Assembly: GCA_934667465.1 (NCBI GenBank)
Contig: CAKUMG010000300.1
Coordinates: 1-6,909, forward strand
DNA: 6,909 nt
Direction of reading: 5' to 3'
DNA from: an uncultured Actinoplanes sp.
Lineage (GTDB): Bacteria; Actinomycetota; Actinomycetes; Mycobacteriales; Micromonosporaceae
Under the pieces are notes generated by a model. It ran no database searches. It saw only the letters and a list, made by a program, of their open reading frames with translations, and was not told the DNA's origin. Shown here one piece after another: positions 1-6,909 of the stretch (positions within the stretch are counted from its first letter, which is position 1; each line of letters opens with the position of its first letter). The position numbers and the translations under genes are program-made.

Positions 1-2387
<2,387 letters not shown>

Positions 2388-2391
<4 letters not shown>

Positions 2392-3287
2392 TCGCGCAGC
2401 AGCCCGCCGTGGAGGCGTTCTTCCCGGGCTTCACGAGCAACATGAAGAAGCTGCAGGATCGCGGGGTCGAGTTCTACCTCGCCTCCAACGACACGCTGCG
2501 CCCGCACCTGAACGAGGCGCCGTACGGGCACAAGCTCAACTGGCTCGACTTCACCGAGACCACCGGCACCAAGGGCTGGGACACCGGCGAGTTCCTCAAC
2601 CTGTTCAACGTGATCAACGGCATCGCGTTCGGCGACCGGGGCATCCCGATGCCGCAGTGGGTGATGGTCGACCTGATCCTGATGCCGTCGGCGGCCGTCA
2701 TCGCGGCGCTGCCCCAGTCGTTGTTCACCGAGACGCTGGAGACCAGCGCGTTCGACGACGAGACGAAGAAGCACCTGCGCGCTGTGTTCGAGAAGGCCAA
2801 GGCCAGCGACTACACCGGGCCCATCCCGATCGGCGGCTACTGCGCGGCGCCGAGCGCGGCCCCGGGCACGTGGGTCGGCTGGTCGCTGTGGTCGGTGATG
2901 ACCAACGTGGGCCTGGGCCGCGCGCTCAAGGCCCTGGCGCTCAGCGTCTACCAGGCGCGCAAGCTCGACGGCGTCACCCAGTGGGACAACACGGCGCTGC
3001 GGGTGCACACCCAGTTCGGCCGGCTGCAGATCCTCGTCGCCACGGTGAAGTTCCACACCGCCCCCGGCTCGTTCGTCTACGAGAACGACTTCACCCAGGG
3101 CGTCGACACCGGCGTGCCCGAGCCGTCGTTCCTGCTCGACCCGTTCGACTACGAGCGGCAGGCCGCGATGCAGAAGGCCATCGAGGCCCGCGAGAATCGC
3201 TACTACGTGCTCGCCCCCGGCCACTTGATCAAGGACGGGACCACGTACGTGCCGATCCTCGAACTGCCTTACGAAGAAGGAAACTGA
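2388..3287 (+). CDS. Unrecognised 299-residue protein coupled to argR and argG
   Basis: I do not recognise this protein as a known arginine enzyme. It is a real gene: a good ribosome site, GTGA overlap with argR, one-base overlap (TGATG) with argG, and balanced, non-arginine-rich composition, unlike the neighbouring shadow frames. It has 299 residues, with no signal peptide and no clear transmembrane helix; the hydrophobic patches at about 91-108 and 162-190 look like buried core. It is rich in aromatic residues. Distinctive segments are [19 protein letters not shown] (51-69), [17 protein letters not shown] (146-162), [18 protein letters not shown] (173-190) and [18 protein letters not shown] (196-213). 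The last two loosely resemble the acetyl-CoA loop, helix and Asn-containing segment of GNAT acyltransferases, but the match is weak and covers only part of the protein. A role tied to ArgG or arginine supply is inferred from position alone. Confidence 0.9.
3277..3281 (+). promoter_or_regulatory. Ribosome binding site for argG
   Basis: AAGGA lies five bases before the ATG at 3287, inside the end of the preceding gene. It fixes the argG start, although the same frame stays open far upstream. Confidence 0.75.
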
Positions 3288-4534
3288 TGTCCAAGCGCAA
3301 GATCGTCCTCGCCTTCTCCGGCGGCCTCGACACGTCGTACGCCCTGGTCTCCCTGCGCGAACAGGGCTGGGAGGTGCTCACCGCCAACGTCGACACCGGC
3401 GGCCTGCACAGCGGCGAGGCCGACGTGGTCCGCAAGCGCGCGGAGGAGCTGGGCGCGGCCGAGCACTTCGTCATCGACGCCCGCGAGGAGCTCTACGAGC
3501 GCGTCATCACGTACGCGGTCAAGGCGAACTACCTGCGCAACGGCGCCTACCCGTCGTGCGTCGGCGCCGAGCGGCTCGTGCAGGCGGAGAAGGTCGTCGG
3601 GGCGGCGCTCGAGCACGGTGCCGACGCGGTGGCGCACGGCTCGACCGGTGCCGGCGCGGACCACGTGCGCTACGACTCGGTGATCCGCGCGCTCGCCCCG
3701 CAGATGGAGATCATCACGCCGATCCGCGACGAGCGGCTCACCCGCGAGTTCGAGCGCGACTTCCTGCTGCAGCACGGCTTCCACACGCCGGACAAGGTCA
3801 CGACCTACTCGATCAACGAGGGTCTGATCGGCACCTCGATCGGCGGCAAGGAGACCTACGGCTCCTGGGACTACCTCCCCGAGGACGCCTGGACCTACAC
3901 AGCGTCGATCGACGACGCCCCCGCTTCCGGCGTCGAGCTGATCCTGGCGTTCGAGAAGGGCGAGGTCGTCTCGGCTCGGACTCCGGACGGCAAGGACATC
4001 GACGGTACGGGCGCCGGCGCGCCCAACTACGCCATCCTGCGCTCGCTCAACACCCTGGCCGCCTCGCACGGCGTCGGCCGCGGCATCCACATGGGCTCGA
4101 CGATGGTCGGGAACCTGGCCCGCGTCGGCTTCGAGGCGCCCGGCATGCTCACGCTGATCGCCGCGCACCGCGAGCTGGAGAAGCTGGTGCTGAGCAACCG
4201 CCAGCAGGCCGCCAAGCTGCAGCTGGGCAACACCTACGGCGACCTGCTGCACGAGGCGGTCTACTACGACCCGATCCTCGACGACTTCCGCGCGTTCCTG
4301 GACTCCAGCCAGCAGCGCGTCACCGGCGAGGTCCGGGTCAAGCTGGTCAAGGGCAACATCGTCCCGCTGGGCAGCCGCAGCCCCTACAGCCTGCTCGACG
4401 CGGCCACTCGCTCGGGCGTGGTCTACGGTTACGGCTCGTCGCTGTGGACCGGCGAGCAGGCCCGGGCCTTCGCGCACATGTACGCGATCCCGGGCGCGAT
4501 CGCCAAGACGGCCGGCGAGCCGCAGGACTCCTGA
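3287..4534 (+). CDS. argG: Argininosuccinate synthase, divergent (Bacteroidetes-like) type
   Basis: The enzyme joins citrulline and aspartate, using ATP, to form argininosuccinate. The protein has 415 residues; usual length is about 400. The N-terminal adenylation domain has the PP-loop SGGLDTS (11-17). Further signatures are YPSCVGAER (88-96), AHGSTGAGADHVRYD (116-130), ITPIRDERLTREFE (143-156) and YSINEGLIGTSIGGKE (174-189), followed by the synthase domain with TGEVRVKL (346-353) and WTGE (387-390). From memory, GSTGAG, the SIxxGLxGTSxGGKE pattern, the AER segment and WTGE resemble Bacteroidetes-type ArgG. Mycobacterial and other typical ArgG have YPLVSAxSRP, GCTGKGNDQVRFE and SIDxNxWGR. 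Position 124 is Ala where most ArgG have the substrate-contacting Asn, and Cys91 and Gly93 replace usual serines. The argR and argH context supports a true ArgG, but the altered pocket leaves some doubt about substrate. Confidence 0.9.
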   Translation: MSKRKIVLAFSGGLDTSYALVSLREQGWEVLTANVDTGGLHSGEADVVRKRAEELGAAEHFVIDAREELYERVITYAVKANYLRNGAYPSCVGAERLVQAEKVVGAALEHGADAVAHGSTGAGADHVRYDSVIRALAPQMEIITPIRDERLTREFERDFLLQHGFHTPDKVTTYSINEGLIGTSIGGKETYGSWDYLPEDAWTYTASIDDAPASGVELILAFEKGEVVSARTPDGKDIDGTGAGAPNYAILRSLNTLAASHGVGRGIHMGSTMVGNLARVGFEAPGMLTLIAAHRELEKLVLSNRQQAAKLQLGNTYGDLLHEAVYYDPILDDFRAFLDSSQQRVTGEVRVKLVKGNIVPLGSRSPYSLLDAATRSGVVYGYGSSLWTGEQARAFAHMYAIPGAIAKTAGEPQDS

Positions 4535-4537
4535 CTT

Positions 4538-4648
4538 GGCGCCGCACTGCGCCCGTCGTTGTCGGGGGCGCCGTTTTCCGGACGGGCGCTCTTTCCCGGC
4601 CGGAAAACGGTGACGCCGACAACGGCCGTCCGGGGCGCAGTGCCCGCC
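4538..4648. terminator. Large imperfect hairpin between convergent argG and dapE
   Basis: A long inverted repeat fills most of the 141-base gap between the two convergent stops. Paired blocks, from outside in, are GGCG 4538-4541 with 4645-4648, GCACTGCGCC 4544-4553 with 4634-4643, CGTTGTCGG 4557-4565 with 4616-4624, CCGTTTTCCGG 4571-4581 with 4600-4610, and CGGG 4583-4586 with CCCG 4595-4598. An eight-base loop remains. There is no T tract after either arm, as is common for high-GC actinomycete terminators. Position between two gene ends suggests a bidirectional terminator. The size and symmetry would also fit a small non-autonomous repeat element, which cannot be decided from a single copy. 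Confidence 0.75.
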
Positions 4649-4675
4649 GAGCGGAGCGAGGCCAAACAGCTCAGC

Positions 4676-6909
<2,234 letters not shown>

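Overview
This window is a piece of an arginine-biosynthesis gene cluster from a high-GC actinomycete. The evidence is the very GC-rich coding sequence, GTG starts, 4-base start/stop overlaps, and proteins closest by eye to Mycobacterium, Streptomyces and Micromonosporaceae homologues. No species can be named from the sequence alone. It contains no RNA gene, CRISPR array, insertion sequence or phage gene that I can see.

Layout. Positions 1-962 hold the 3' part of argD (acetylornithine aminotransferase). It runs without a gap into argF (ornithine carbamoyltransferase, 959-1891), argR (arginine repressor, 1888-2391), an unrecognised 299-residue protein (2388-3287) and argG (argininosuccinate synthase-type ligase, 3287-4534). 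Every junction overlaps by one to four bases, so these five genes are almost certainly one transcript with coupled translation. Positions 4535-4675 separate argG from a convergent gene and hold a large imperfect hairpin of about 110 bases, probably a bidirectional terminator. Positions 4676-5743, on the minus strand, encode a DapE-type M20 desuccinylase of the lysine/diaminopimelate pathway. A 50-base divergent spacer with a 20-base dyad then leads into argH (argininosuccinate lyase), which starts at about 5794 and runs off the right edge.

How the genes work together. ArgD makes N-acetylornithine, ArgF turns ornithine into citrulline, ArgG joins citrulline to aspartate, and ArgH releases arginine and fumarate. 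ArgR senses arginine and represses the pathway. DapE belongs to a different amino-acid pathway and interrupts the arg block between argG and argH.

Most worth attention. (1) The unrecognised protein locked between argR and argG. (2) An ArgG that does not look like the usual actinobacterial enzyme: several motifs resemble the Bacteroidetes-type clade, and a normally conserved substrate-binding Asn is Ala. These two features may be linked and are the best candidates here for undescribed biology.
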